A DNA stretch of 64,000 bases from Magnaporthiopsis rhizophila (Eukaryota > Ascomycota > Sordariomycetes > Magnaporthales > Magnaporthaceae), in the NCBI GenBank assembly GCA_003049465.1, contig PYSS01000054.1, forward strand, positions 62,001-126,000, given 5' to 3'. A program made the position numbers and the translations under genes. This document shows positions 10,957-22,239 of this stretch, piece by piece (the first letter of the stretch is position 1; every line of letters starts with the position of its first letter). The notes beneath the pieces were generated by a model, which was not told the DNA's origin, did no database searches, and saw only the letters and a program-made list of their open reading frames with translations.

Positions 10957-11113
10957 GAAGCGCCCGTGGAGTCGATGACGATGCGTGGTGCTTAAAAGGC
11001 GCCGGCACGAAGCACCAAGGCAGCATAAAAAAAAAACACCAGCAACAAACCTCGACACGTTCTATTCCAGACAGATCCTATCATCCCCTACAAGAAGCAG
11101 CGCGCATAAAAAA

Positions 11114-11474
11114 ATGGCAGGACAGGTACGGAAATACAATCCCCCGACAGAAACCATCACAGACCACTGACAACAACCAAACGCAGGACGATATGCACCC
11201 CAACCCGCTCGAGGCCGGGCAGCAGTCGGCACACAACATCAAGGACCCTCTCGACAGCTACAGCCTCGCAGACCGTGCCAACAAGGAGAAGAAGGAGGAG
11301 AAGGAAGACGACCAGCGCAGGGCGGCCCAAGGAGAGGTCCGGCCGACTGCCCCGGCCAAGTCGCACGGCAACGAGCCCTCCAGGGGTGCCATCACGGATG
11401 AGCAGCTCCAGAAGGAGGATGAGGAGCGTTTGCGCCAGAAGGACGAGTCTAAGAAGGCAAAGTCGAACCAGTAG
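11114..11474 (+). CDS. Small hydrophilic charged protein
   Basis: A 99-residue protein from a 12-base first exon (11114-11125, MAGQ) and a second exon 11187-11474. The intron is bounded by GTACGG and CGCAG. The sequence is almost entirely polar and charged: DPLDSYSLADRANKEKKEEK, then ITDEQLQKEDEERLRQKDES. It is predicted to be disordered or helical, without signal peptide or membrane segment. I do not recognise a family. The composition recalls stress- or conidiation-induced hydrophilic proteins, and a CRE palindrome sits in the promoter, but the function is unknown. Confidence 0.7.
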
Positions 11475-11781
11475 GCTAGAGCAAGACAGGGACATAAAGG
11501 GCTGAGGAGCATGTAGTCAATTGCGAGAGAGCACACCAGCATCCATACATAAACAACACGACCACAAGATCAATTTCCCTACGTAGCATCGCCAAGTACG
11601 GAAAAGGCTCATTGCTGCGGAATCTCTCCATTCTTCTGTCTACCGAGAAGAAAAAACCGTTCCAAGAACAAAGCAAGCCCAGATGATTTTGACGCCAAAG
11701 CCCCCGTATCCCATTTTCCCTGATCATGTCATGCACATGCCAATTGAGTTGGCGGCTCCGCAAGGATCATTCAACCCGCCC
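11475..11781. other. Intergenic spacer between convergent genes
   Basis: Contains only the 3' flanks of the small protein gene (+) and RPS26 (-). Nothing else is seen. Confidence 0.6.
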
Positions 11782-12674
11782 TCAGGAGGTCTTAGCACCT
11801 TGGGTGGGAGTGATCTTCTTGCCGTCCTTGTTGTACCGGACACGAGGGGGCGGGGCACGGTTGCGGCGGCCCACGCGCGAGCGGACACTAGATAGGTTCA
11901 TCATGTCAGCACATGTGTTCACGGGGCGCTGGTGGCTCGTTTCTCAGAGGATCTTCCGAGAAAGAGTGCCGAAGCACAGAGTGTCGGGTCAGATGGCCCT
12001 CCCTCTGAGCGAGCAGAGGAGAGGGCCCAAGGACCACAAAGGTCATCCGACACCGACATGAACGCTGCCCGCAGAGCGAGTGTGCGTGTACGACGGTAGG
12101 GGAGGGGAGGTGTGTAGTTCGCCAAGGTTCATCTCTAGCCCTGCATCCAGCGGGCCCGGGCGGCCTGCCGAAGCAGAAGCCGCCAGAGCACTGCTGGAGC
12201 AGTTGTCCCTCCCGTGGCGGACAAACACGTACCGAACGATCTTGCCGTGGATGGCGCAAGAAACGCAGTACTGCAGCTTGAGGTACATCTTGGGAACGGT
12301 GTACTCGGTGAAGACCGAGGCGTCCGAGATATCACCTGGAGGGAAAGCCAGAGGTCAGCGGCTGTCCAAGGAGAGCGGGAAGGGGTGTTGAAGCCAAAGA
12401 GGGCAGAGGGTCCTTCTCTCGCGTGCTGGGCATCGGCGAAGCGACATACGAATGGCAGCAGACTCGACCATATTGCGGATGGTGAAGCGCTTGATCGCCT
12501 TGTCCTTGGGCGTGCATCGGCTGCAGTTGGAGCAGCGGATGGGATTGACGTGGCCGCGGCCCTTCTTGTTGCGGCCGCTGGAGGGAGGAAGTCGAGGTCA
12601 GCAAAGCCATCGCCGCGCGCCGGCGCAAGGCAGAGAGCAGGGCACACTGACTTGTTCTTTCTCTTCTTGGGCAT
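11782..12674 (-). CDS. RPS26: 40S ribosomal protein S26
   Basis: Small-subunit ribosomal protein near the mRNA exit channel. Four exons join in frame on the minus strand: 12674-12652, 12577-12450, 12335-12233 and 11887-11782, giving 119 residues, the standard eS26 length. The protein starts MPKKRKNNGRNKKGRGHV. It has the zinc cysteines in IRCSNCSRCTPKDKAIKRF and the second pair in LQYCVSCAIHGKIVR, and ends in the basic tail RVRYNKDGKKITPTQGAK. The gene is divergent from ubiquitin-S27a, with about 700 bases between the start codons, so the two ribosomal genes probably share a promoter region. Confidence 0.96.
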
Positions 12675-13377
12675 TTTGGCGGTTGGTGACGAACTGCTAT
12701 CACTGAACGAAGTTGGGGAGTTTCCAAGATCCAAAGACGAGAACTGCCAGCCTGGGAATTTCAATTAGTGCTCGCTGCAGGACAAGTCGAAGTGTGCCTC
12801 CCCGCTGCCGTGGAGCCTGACATAAGCACCGCTGCGGGCCAATTGCAGCTGGAGGCAGCCCTGGTTGATTTCCAGGGCAGGCGCGACTGGAAACCCTACC
12901 TGCCCACGTGATGGCGCATTCGACCTGCCCGCAGCGGCGATCCTTTTGCTCAATTCCACAGCCCGCCGCTGCGAAAAGCTCTCCCACTCCTTCTCACGAC
13001 AACGAACAACACCTTTCAGATTGCCCAGGACGGGAATAGAGATATTCTCTAGGTATGTCTGAATGATGTTTTTCGCTGCTGCTGGACGCTTACCTACCTC
13101 TTCTCCTTTCCGCGCGCCTTGATTCTGTCCTCTTCTTGTTCCTTTGGCTTCGAGAGATACCCGGCGACTGGACGCGCAGCATTTGCGGCTGCGTGCCCAT
13201 CACCACATTTTGCCCATTTTTTTCACTCTTCTCTAATTTTCCCCGGTCCGCGCCGGGTGCGCACCGCGCCTACTTCGAACCGCTGCAACTCCTTCCCCCG
13301 CGCAGCGTCCAGCAGCAGCGCCGCGCTCGTTTCTCCCATTCCTGCATCCTAACGTCACCCTCCCAAAGCAGGCAATC
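12675..13377. promoter_or_regulatory. Divergent promoter region of RPS26 and ubiquitin-S27a
   Basis: The 703-base gap between two oppositely oriented ribosomal protein start codons contains pyrimidine-rich stretches (for example 13206-13250). It also holds the 5' untranslated region of the ubiquitin fusion gene. Co-regulation is inferred from arrangement; no specific factor site was identified. Confidence 0.6.
13053..13371 (+). other. Probable 5' UTR intron of the ubiquitin-S27a gene
   Basis: A consensus GTATGT donor at 13053, a CCTAAC branch point near 13348 and an AAAGCAG acceptor ending at 13371 lie just upstream of the ATG at 13378. Long 5' UTR introns are common in fungal ribosomal protein genes. 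Confidence 0.6.
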
Positions 13378-13917
13378 ATGCAGATTTTCGTCAAGACCCT
13401 CACGGGCAAGACTATCACCCTTGAGGTGGAGTCGAGCGACACAATCGACAATGTCAAGTCCAAGATCCAGGACAAGGAGGGCATCCCCCCTGACCAACAG
13501 CGCCTGATCTTCGCTGGCAAGCAGCTGGAGGATGGCCGCACCCTCTCCGACTACAACATCCAGAAGGAGAGCACGCTGCATCTGGTGCTGCGCCTGCGTG
13601 GCGGTGGCAAGAAGCGCAAGAAGAAGGTCTACACCACGCCCAAGAAGATCAAGCACAAGCGCAAGAAGACCAAGCTGGCCGTGCTCAAATACTACAAGGT
13701 CGACGGTGACGGCAAGATCGAGCGCCTCCGCCGCGAGTGCCCCAACGAGACTGTGAGTTGTGTCTTAGCCAAGATTTTGCCAGTTTGCCCTCAACAGCCT
13801 GCTGACCTCTGCCCTCCTCTCCTACAGTGCGGTGCTGGTATCTTCATGGCAGCCATGCAGGACCGCCAGTACTGCGGCCGTTGCCATCTGACGTACGTCT
13901 TCGACAAGAAGGACTAA
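13378..13917 (+). CDS. UBI3: Ubiquitin-40S ribosomal protein S27a fusion
   Basis: Codes for one ubiquitin unit fused to ribosomal protein eS31 (S27a). Processing after the di-glycine releases both, supplying ubiquitin and a 40S subunit protein. Exon 1 (13378-13752) contains full ubiquitin from [13 protein letters not shown] to [10 protein letters not shown], then the basic [20 protein letters not shown] segment. Exon 2 (13828-13917) completes the zinc domain, whose cysteines are seen in [14 protein letters not shown] and YCGRCHLTY. The total is 154 residues, the usual length. The intron has a GTGAGT donor and a CCTACAG acceptor. Confidence 0.97.
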
Positions 13918-15184
13918 GCCGCTCTCTTGGTTGCGACGGGATGACGAACTTTTCTTTTGGGGGAAAAAATGGGATGGCACGGAAACCACTGGGACGGGAC
14001 ACATACCCGGACCATTCACTCAAGGCGTTGATGTAGCATATGCTCGTTTTTTTTCTTTATGGCTCTGACTAGCAATCAATGGATTGGGAACTTGACGATA
14101 TCACGACTTGGCCAGCTGACCCCGCTCCCTGCCGTCACGGTGACATTGCATGTGCGTTCTTGTTTTTTTGCCATGTATGAGATGGCGTTGTCGCTGCGCC
14201 TCAGGATGCAACTCGGATTGGTTTCGGTGTGTGTCATTCTCCCGGCAGGACCGCACAGCTGGGGATGGCCGTGGTAGCCGTGATGTCCGTCTGGCCGGCT
14301 GGCCGTCTGGCCGAGGAAATATGAAGAGGGTATCGGCGATGGCAGTGGGCGGGCGGCTGATGCAGGTGGGTTCCATCGGCAGCTCACGAGCCAAACATAG
14401 GGCCGGGTCGAAAGTGGGCATGCATGCAACTCCGTGACCTACCCCGGCTCACACCACCCTCATATTTGCGCCCATTCTTGACGGTGCTTCCGTTTAGATG
14501 ATCGATGCTACCGTTCACGCGGGGGCGGCGACTGGTTCGGCCTGGAATTCGGACATCATCAATCCATGGATCTACATGACCTAGAACTCAATCCATGCGT
14601 GCCATCCATGGCAGGCTGCCCAGGCACGCCAGGCACTGCGGTCCTGGTGGGCCGCTGACGACGACGTTCCAAGCGTCTCGCCACAGAGAGCGCTCCGTTC
14701 CAGCCACACGCGACGGCGTGCTCAGCATTTTGGCTCTTGGCTCCTCCACTTGCTGTGACGGGCTTTTTCCTGTCCATCCATGTTCCGGGCACAGGCGGCT
14801 TCGCTGGCATCATAGCCAATCAACCACTAATCCGAGCAAGCGGCCAGGCTGTGTGCGATGGAGCGACTTGCCGAGGAAAAATTCGGCGCCAGACACCAAG
14901 TGTGCAACGGCAGCTGGGAGCATCACACATTGCGCCCCTGTGCCGCCCCTGCATGAGCACCAACAACCCAGATTTCACATCGCCCATCTTGCGTCACGCC
15001 TTCTCGCACGACTTGGCATGCTCGATATAGGCTGGAAGGGAAAGAGACACTGTAGAGGCGTGGCCACACCTGTCTTGCATTGCCTTGACAGTAGGTACAA
15101 GCAGCTGGCGGGCCGGCCTGCTACAGCCCTGTGCTCCGCTATTTAAAGGGCGCTTGCCTGCCTCTCCCGTCCGTCCCTTCCATC
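13918..15184. other. Intergenic spacer and chitinase promoter
   Basis: I find no supported gene in these 1.27 kb. A TATTTAAA element at about 15140 lies 45 bases before the chitinase start codon. Confidence 0.6.
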
Positions 15185-15750
15185 ATGCCTTCTTCTGTGC
15201 AGAGAAGCGTCTTATTTGCCACTTCGGTCGCCCTCTTTTTCGCTCTCATATTCACCATCTCGTCAACCCTTCTCGGCTTCGACCCTCTGGGATTCAACAG
15301 CACCATCCCTGTAACCCCGCAAACGACGCCGCCGCCGGGCCACAGCAGCAACACCGGCACCATGGCTGGAGGCTACCGTTCCGTCGCCTACTTTGTCAAC
15401 TGGGCCATCTACGCCCGCAAGCACTTCCCGCAGAACCTGCCGGCGCAGAACCTGACGCACGTGCTCTATGCCTTTGCCAACATCCGGCCCGAGTCGGGCG
15501 AGGTGTACCTGACGGACCTGTGGGCCGACAAGGACATCCACTTCGAGGGCGACTCGTGGAACGACGAGGGCAACAACCTGTACGGCTGCCTCAAGCAGCT
15601 GAACCTGCTCAAGAAGCACAACCCCAACCTCAAGGTCCTCATCTCCATCGGCGGCTGGACCTACTCGCCCAACTTCGCCAAGCCCGCCTCGACCCCGGAC
15701 GGCCGCGCCAACTTCGCCCGCACCGCCGTCGGCCTGGTCAAGCAGTACGG

Positions 15751-15783
<33 letters not shown>

Positions 15784-16552
15784 GCAGAACGCCAACGAGG
15801 CCGCCAACCTCGTCGCGCTCCTGCAAGCCTGCCGCGACGAGCTCGACCGCTACAGCAGCACGCTCAGCAGCCGCTACCACTTTGAGCTGACGGTGGCGAG
15901 CCCGGCAGGCGCCAAGAACTACAACAACATGGACCTCCCCGGCATGGACCGGCTGCTCGACTTCTGGAACCTGATGGCCTACGACTACGCCGGCTCGTGG
16001 GACTCGACGGCGGGCCACCAGGCCAACCTGGCCCCGAGCTACTCCAACCCGGCCTCAACGCCCTTCAACACGGTCGCGGCCATCGACGACTACGTGGCGC
16101 GGGGAATCCACCCCAGCAAGATCGTCATGGGCATGCCGCTGTACGGGCGCGCGTTCGAGAACACGGACGGCCCCGGCGCGCCCTTCAGCGGCATCGGGCA
16201 GGGCACGTGGGAGGCCGGGGTGTACGACTACAAGGCGCTGCCGCAGGCGGGCGCCGAGGAGCGCGAGGACGCCGAGGCGGGCGCCACGTACAGCTACGAC
16301 GCCGGTCGGCGGGTCATGGTGTCGTACGACACGGTCGGCCTGGCCAGGCGCAAGGCCGAGTTTATCCGCCAGCGCGGCCTGGGCGGCGGCATGTGGTGGG
16401 AGAGCAGCGCGGACAAGGCGGGCGACCAGAGCCTGATTGGCAACGTCGTGAGCGTGTTTGGCGGACCGGGCGGGCTCCAGCGTCGCGACAACGTGAGGGA
16501 GTTCCCCCAGACCGAGTTCAAGAACCTCAAGGAGGGATTTCCGGGGCAGTAG
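15185..16552 (+). CDS. GH18 chitinase with N-terminal membrane anchor
   Basis: Hydrolyses beta-1,4 bonds in chitin. Single exon, 455 residues. A hydrophobic stretch at residues 9-31 (FATSVALFFALIFTISS) forms a signal anchor or signal peptide. The GH18 barrel starts at SVAYFVNWAIYARKHFP and contains the substrate strand LKVLISIGGWTYSPNF (about 155). The catalytic motif FDGIDIDWEYP (about 190-199) has the acid Glu in the standard place. The strands MAYDYAGSWD and GGGMWWESSADK follow. No chitin-binding or LysM module is present. The ATG at 15185 was chosen because it precedes the hydrophobic segment; in-frame sequence upstream is not protein-like. Confidence 0.92.
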
Positions 16553-16991
16553 GCGGCATGCTCCAGCCGGGGGGGATTCATTTGTCACAATGCTTTTGTT
16601 TGTGTTTTGTAGACAGCAGTACCCAGATTGGTATTTAGCATGCAGCAATCCAACCACTTCACTATTCACCTCGTTCAGGCCAGGGGAGAGAGTTGTCTGT
16701 GTGCTGCCGCCAGGGGCCAAAAGCGGCATCAAGCGGCAAAACTCGATCACCTGACCCACCCCACTGCAGCTGGTCCGTGCTCCAAGCTCAAGCTCGATCC
16801 AGTGCATCCATTGAGCCAGGGGAAAAGCGTAAAGAAAAAAAAAAAATTTCGTTGCAGCGGATTGCGGAAAAAAAAAAATAAGCGTGAAGGTTGTGCATTT
16901 TGACCGACGGCCGCCACACCAAGGTCGCAATCAAAACGACAGAAAGACGACGACCATCACCGTAATAACAGGGCGACCTCGCTACGGCACG
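16553..16991. other. Intergenic spacer
   Basis: Nothing beyond short A-rich runs (about 16836-16880) and the NOP56 5' flank. Confidence 0.55.
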
Positions 16992-18749
16992 ATGGCCAAC
17001 GTCAATTTCCTCCTCCATGAGACCCCCGCGGGGTACGCCATCTTCGAGGTGGTACACCAGGCCGACAGCGTCGGCCTCCGCCTGAAGGAGGTGCAGGATT
17101 CAATGGCAGACCTGTCCAAGTTCGGCAAGATGGTGAAGCTGGCGAATTGGTCGCCGTGGCCGTAAGTGAAGCCCGAGACCAGTCTCCCGCAGCCGTGGCA
17201 ACAGCCGGGACGGGGAGTTTTGTCCTATCTGAGCCAGCGCGTGCCGTGTTCTCGCAGCCCACGTTTGGCTTTGTCTGCCATGCGCTCGTTTTTTTTTTTT
17301 TTTTTTCCTGCGATGCGCCTCAGCTGACCCCTCACCCCGACCCAAAGTGAATTCCATGAAGGTCTGGAAAACATGAACGAAATCTCCGAGGGCCTGGTTA
17401 CCGACTTCCTGAAGAACGCGCTCGAGCTCACACTCCCCAAGACGAGCGGCAAGAAGAGCAAGGTCGTGCTGGGCGTAGCCGACAAGAAGCTGGCAGGCGA
17501 GATTAGTGCTCTCTTCCCCGGCGTCGAGTGCGAGACCATGGACACGTCCGAGGTGGTGGCCGATCTGCTGAGGGGCATCCGCACACACGCCGAGAAGCTG
17601 CTCAAGTCACTGCACGAGGGCGACATCCTGCGCGGCAGCCTCGGCCTCGGCCACGCCTACTCGCGCAACAAGGTAAAATTTAACGTGCACCGCAACGATA
17701 ACCACATCATCCAGCAGATCGCCACGCTCGACGCCCTCGACAAGGGCATCAACGCCGGATGCATGCGCGTGCGCGAGTGGTACGGCTGGCACTTTCCCGA
17801 GCTCATCAAGATCGTGTCGGACAACGTCACGTACGCCAAGCTGGTGCTCGCCATCGGCGACAAGAAGACGCTCGACGACAGCAAGCTGCACGACCTGGCC
17901 CTGATCCTTAGCGAGGACGGCGAGAAGGCGCAGGCCATCATCGACGCCGCCAAGATCTCCATGGGTCAGGATATCTCGGCCCCCGACGTCGAGATGGTCA
18001 AGTCGTTCGCCACCAGCGTCACCAACATGGCTGCCTATAGGAAACTGCTGTCGGAGTCGCTCGAGAGCAAGATGGGCATCGTCGCCCCTAACCTGCAGGT
18101 CATCTTGGGCACCCCCGTGGCCGCCCGCCTCATCTCGCACGCTGGCTCGCTCACCAACCTGTCCAAGTACCCGGCCTCGACGCTGCAGATCCTGGGCGCC
18201 GAGAAGGCCCTCTTCCGGGCGCTCAAGACCAAGGGCAACACGCCCAAGTACGGCATCCTGTACCAGAGCACCTTTATCGGCCGCGCCGCGCCACGCCAAA
18301 AGGGCCGCATCTCGCGCTTCCTGGCCAACAAGTGCAGCATTGCGAGCAGGATCGACAACTTTTCCGAGAACCCGAGCGCGCGGTTCGGCGAGGCGCTGCG
18401 GCAGCAGCTCGAGGACAGGCTCGAGTTCTACAGCTCGGGCAAGAAGCCGCAGAAGAACATCGAGGCCATGAAGTCGGCCATGGACATGATTTTGGCCGAC
18501 GGCGGCAACATGGACGTGGACACGGAGATGCTGGACCCCAGCACGGCCTCGCACGTGGCCGCCGCCGCCGCCGCTGCCGGCCCCAAGGACAAGAAGTCCA
18601 AGAAGGACAAGAAGGCCAAGGACGAGGACGGCAGCAGCAGCAAGAAGGAGAAGAAGGACAAGAAGCGCAAGTCGCTAGACCCGGACGCGATGGAAGTGGA
18701 CGGCGACAAGAAGAAGAAGAAAAAGAGAAAGTCGGAGGTTGCCGCATAG
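16992..18749 (+). CDS. NOP56: Nucleolar protein NOP56 (Sik1), box C/D snoRNP core
   Basis: Core scaffold of box C/D snoRNPs that direct 2'-O-methylation and pre-rRNA processing in the nucleolus. Exon 1 is 16992-17161; exon 2, 17348-18749, joins in phase 2 to give 523 residues. The N-terminal domain starts MANVNFLLHETPAGYAIFEV. The NOSIC/Nop region includes GLGHAYSRNKVKFNVHRNDN, MRVREWYGWHFPELIKI and GRAAPRQKGRISRFLANKCS. The C-terminal tail is a long Lys/Asp/Glu repeat typical of this protein. The ALDKGINAGCMRVREWYGWHFPEL segment and the N-terminus fit NOP56 better than its paralogue NOP58. Confidence 0.93.
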
Positions 18750-19253
18750 GAGCCGACCCCCGATGTCTTGGATTCTGTTGCCTCTTTTCTTGCATTTGCA
18801 AAGTCTCTGGGTTCTCGTCCGTGGAGTATGCGTTCTGCTTCTTGATTCACATCCTGGAGTTCTTGTGGGCTGGTTCTTTTGTACGGGTCTCTCGGTGTTC
18901 AGGCTTTTGTTTTTTTTTTTTTTTTTTTTTTCTTTTTCTCGCTCCAAAACATGTACATCATACCCATCGAATTTGCAGACAGATGGAATGAAAAATTACT
19001 GCCTCGACTGTTGCCAGTGCTCGTGTGGGAATTCTGTCCCGGTCTGGATAAAGAAACAAAATGCCATCCATGCTCCTATGCTGAGATCTGTGGGTTCACT
19101 ATAGATACACACCACCTTGTGGAAACCGATCTTCTTTCGAAAAATCTCTCTTTTGCTCTTGGTGGTTTAATAAAGGAAAGAAGCATGCGATGAGGGTGGG
19201 TAGGTAAGGTACCTAGGAACAACGACAATAATAGTAACAACACAGAAGCCATA
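18750..19253. other. Convergent intergenic spacer
   Basis: Lies between the 3' ends of NOP56 (+) and VPS4 (-). It has a poly-T run at about 18908-18930 and no gene. Confidence 0.6.
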
Positions 19254-20811
19254 CTACGCCCCCTCGCTGCCAAACTCTGCGGTCCACTCAGAGTTTCGCT
19301 TCAGGTCCACGCCCGAGACGGTTGGCCTGCTCGAGGCCAGCGACCTCTCAAAGTCGCGCACGTCGAGCGACGGCTCCTGCAGCTCGTCCGTCTCGACCTG
19401 CTCCCACGTCATCTCCTGGGCCGCCTTGTCGCCGGGCGAGCACGGCGTCCACTTTTCCTTGGTTACGCACTCATCGCTGTCTTCCTTTTTGACTTTGCAG
19501 GTGACCTGTTTTGGGGTATGACTGGTCAGCTAGGGGGACAGAGGGAGATAGGGGGGGAAGAACCCAGCTTACCCTCTTGAAATGTGTCGCCTGTTGAATC
19601 TTGCGGATGGGCTGCATGAGGGCGTCCTGCACAACAATCGATATGTCGCTGCCCGAGAACCCTTCCGACTTGAGGGCCAGCTTCCTGTAGTCGCCCGACG
19701 ACAGCTCCGTCGGGGTCTCGCCGACCGAGATCTTGAACATGTCGGCGCGGGCGGCCGCGTCGGGCAGGCTGATGTGGACGCGCTTCTGGAAGCGGCGCCG
19801 GATAGCCGAGTCGAGCTGCCACGGTATGTTTGTGGCCCCCAGCACCAGCACCCCCTCGCTGTCCTTGCCGACGCCGTCCATCTGCACCAGCATCTCCGTC
19901 TTGATGCGCCGGCTGGCCTCGGACTCGCCCTCGCCGCGGGGCCCGCACAGCGCGTCCACCTCGTCGATGAAGATGATGGACGGCTTGTTCTCTCGCGCCA
20001 TGGCGAAGAGTTGTTTGACTAGCCTGGTTGGGTGTCAGTTTTCGGGGCGTTTTTACATGGGACGAGGAGGATGAAAGCAAGGTAGAGGGGGAACAAAAAG
20101 GAAGAAGAAAAAAAAAAAAAAGACATACCTCTCACTCTCGCCCATCCACTTGCTCACCAGATCTGAACTGCTAACACTGAAAAATGTGCTCTTGGCCTCC
20201 GTCGCCAGCGCCTTGGCCAAATAACTTTTTCCCGTCCCGGGCGGACCGTACAGCAAGATCCCCTTCCACGGCTTCCTCGCGCCCTTGAACAGGTGCGGGA
20301 ACTTTATGGGCAGCAGCACGGCCTCCTTGAGCGCCGCCTTTGCGTTCTCCAGCCCGGCCACCTGCTCCCACTTGACGTCCGGGCGGTCCTGCAAAATGGC
20401 GCCCGCGAGGGCGCTGCGCAGCTTCTTGGAGTCGTCGTCGAGCTTTGCGGCGTTCCCATCGCCGCCGTCATCGGCCTTGCCGTCGGCAGTGCCGCCCGTG
20501 CTGGAGCCGTTAGCGCCCATCATCCCGGGTTTCTTGCGCTTGCCCTCGGCGTCGGCCAGGTAGCCCTTGAGCTCCTCGGCACGGTCCATGTACTCGCCGA
20601 TGCGGGCTCGCAGTATCTCCTTGATCTTGGGCGACTTCTCCCACTTGATGGCCTTCATGAAGAGCTCGAACGCGTCCATGTACAGGTCGTAGGCGGCCTG
20701 GTACTGGGCCACGCGGGCGGGCCCGTCGAGCTTGGCGGCCGCCTTGTCGGCCTCGACGGCCTTGCCCACCGTTTGTATCGCCTTTTCGCGGAAGTTGGTC
20801 GGCTCAGACAT
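19254..20811 (-). CDS. VPS4: Vacuolar protein sorting ATPase VPS4
   Basis: AAA ATPase that disassembles ESCRT-III in multivesicular body sorting and other membrane scission. Three exons join in frame on the minus strand: 20811-20129, 20023-19573 and 19505-19254, giving 461 residues. The N-terminal MIT domain covers about residues 5-75 (KAVEADKAAAKLDGPARVAQ). An acidic Gly/Asp linker follows. Walker A is GPPGTGKSYLAKALA near 187, Walker B is PSIIFIDEVDAL near 240, and RRRFQKRVHISLP includes the arginine finger region. The C-terminus ends in the Vps4 helix and WTAEFGSEGA. The poly-A/T run near 20107-20120 is inside intron 1. Confidence 0.96.
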
Positions 20812-21742
20812 GGTGGCGGTGGTCGGCGTCTAGGAGGGAAGGAGGAGGATGAGGGCGATCTGATGTCACTGCAGCTGCTGCCAAGGATCGTCCTCATTGG
20901 GCGGTGGGTTGTGTGTCGCCGCGGCTGCCAACACCCCGGAAGGCAAGGCGGATGGGAGGGTGTGTGTTGCTTCCTCGTTTTCGGGATGGGCGGTCGGCGG
21001 GACGGACGATGTGGCTGCCGGCTTCGCACCGCAAACCGAGGCCGCCTCGACTTTGGGAGCGGGGCCACACAACGACAAGGGAACGGGAGGGCCTGTGGCC
21101 TCGGTTATTTGTGTTTGCCGTCGCTACCCAAAACTCGATCGTCTGGTGAGGGCGTGCGGCTCCGGCTCCGTGTCGTGGCACGCAGATGTGGCTTGCTGGG
21201 ACGGCGGCAGGGTCTCGCTAGATCAAACTGGATGCACCAAAAGTGGCCAGCCCACTTCGATTGCTGTTGTCCCTTAGGTTAGCCACGGCGTTCACTGCGA
21301 CCCCGCCAAATGGAGCGCTAAGCCGAGTTGGGTGGGTCACGTGGTCTCGCGATCTTACCTGGTCCGGCCCACGTGTCCCTGACGCGAGTCTTTTGACTAC
21401 CACCACGACATGCGATGAAGACGCAGGCTCAAACATCCGATTCCAGCAGAAGTGGCGTCAATTGCCATCTCGATCTGACGCCTAACATCGGGTGGTAGTA
21501 GCTTGCCAGGAACCGCGGCTTCAATGGATGGCTTCGCATCGGAGAAACGTCGACGGGTGGCTGACCCCTTTTTCCGGATCGAGAGGCCTTGATGATTGGT
21601 GTCGAGATGACGGAGATGAGATGACAAGCAGCCCAAATGCCGCTGCCAGCAGGACCGACAGTGGCGTCGCGGGTCGTAGCATTCTAATCTTGACCTCAAT
21701 TGGGAGAAGCCAGCGTCTATGACGACGCGGCCGGGTGACCCG
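20812..21742. other. Spacer upstream of VPS4, no supported gene
   Basis: Open frames here are short and lack protein-like composition. This is the left part of a 3.3-kb gene-poor island. Confidence 0.5.
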
Positions 21743-21940
21743 TTTCTTGATCTGGGAGGTTACTCGACCCAGCAGCCAGCCGTTTTGTGGAGGAACCGTG
21801 GCAACGCCTGGCCAGCGCACATAGCGGAGATGGCTGTGACATTTCTTTTCTGGAAGGTTATTTGGCCCAAGCCAGCCACCTTGTGGAGGAACCATAACAA
21901 CGCTTGGCTAGCGTACATGGCGGAGATGGCTGTGATAGGC
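21743..21940. repeat. Two-copy tandem repeat of about 97 bases with transition-only differences
   Basis: Copy 1 begins at about 21743 and copy 2 at about 21842. Both contain TGTGGAGGAACC (21786, 21882) and end CGGAGATGGCTGTGA. Over the best 54 aligned columns there are seven differences and all are transitions (G/A, C/T), the pattern expected of repeat-induced point mutation. The repeat lies in non-coding DNA. Confidence 0.75.
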
Positions 21941-22239
21941 AGGCATATGTATACCAGGGACCTCTTTCCTGGGTGGCAGCCAAACAATTACATGCCTGAA
22001 GCAGCAACCCACACACTTACCCAAATAATAATCAAACAGCCTGATTATCGTCACCATGCCAAGTGACCTGCCACCACCGTCGCCCCATCCGCACCGTAGA
22101 GCTGGTGGGCAGTTACGACCTCCAAAGCGACGCTGCCACGGTGCTACACGATCACGCACCAGACCTGGCATCCCTGACAAAGCGGCGACTACGGGGGAAG
22201 CCCACCTAACACGCCGACAACACGCTGCAGATGCAAGTC

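Noticed and set aside
20293..21282. Long plus-strand ORF opposite VPS4
   Set aside because: It is an antisense shadow of the VPS4 exon 1; the VPS4 protein is unambiguous.
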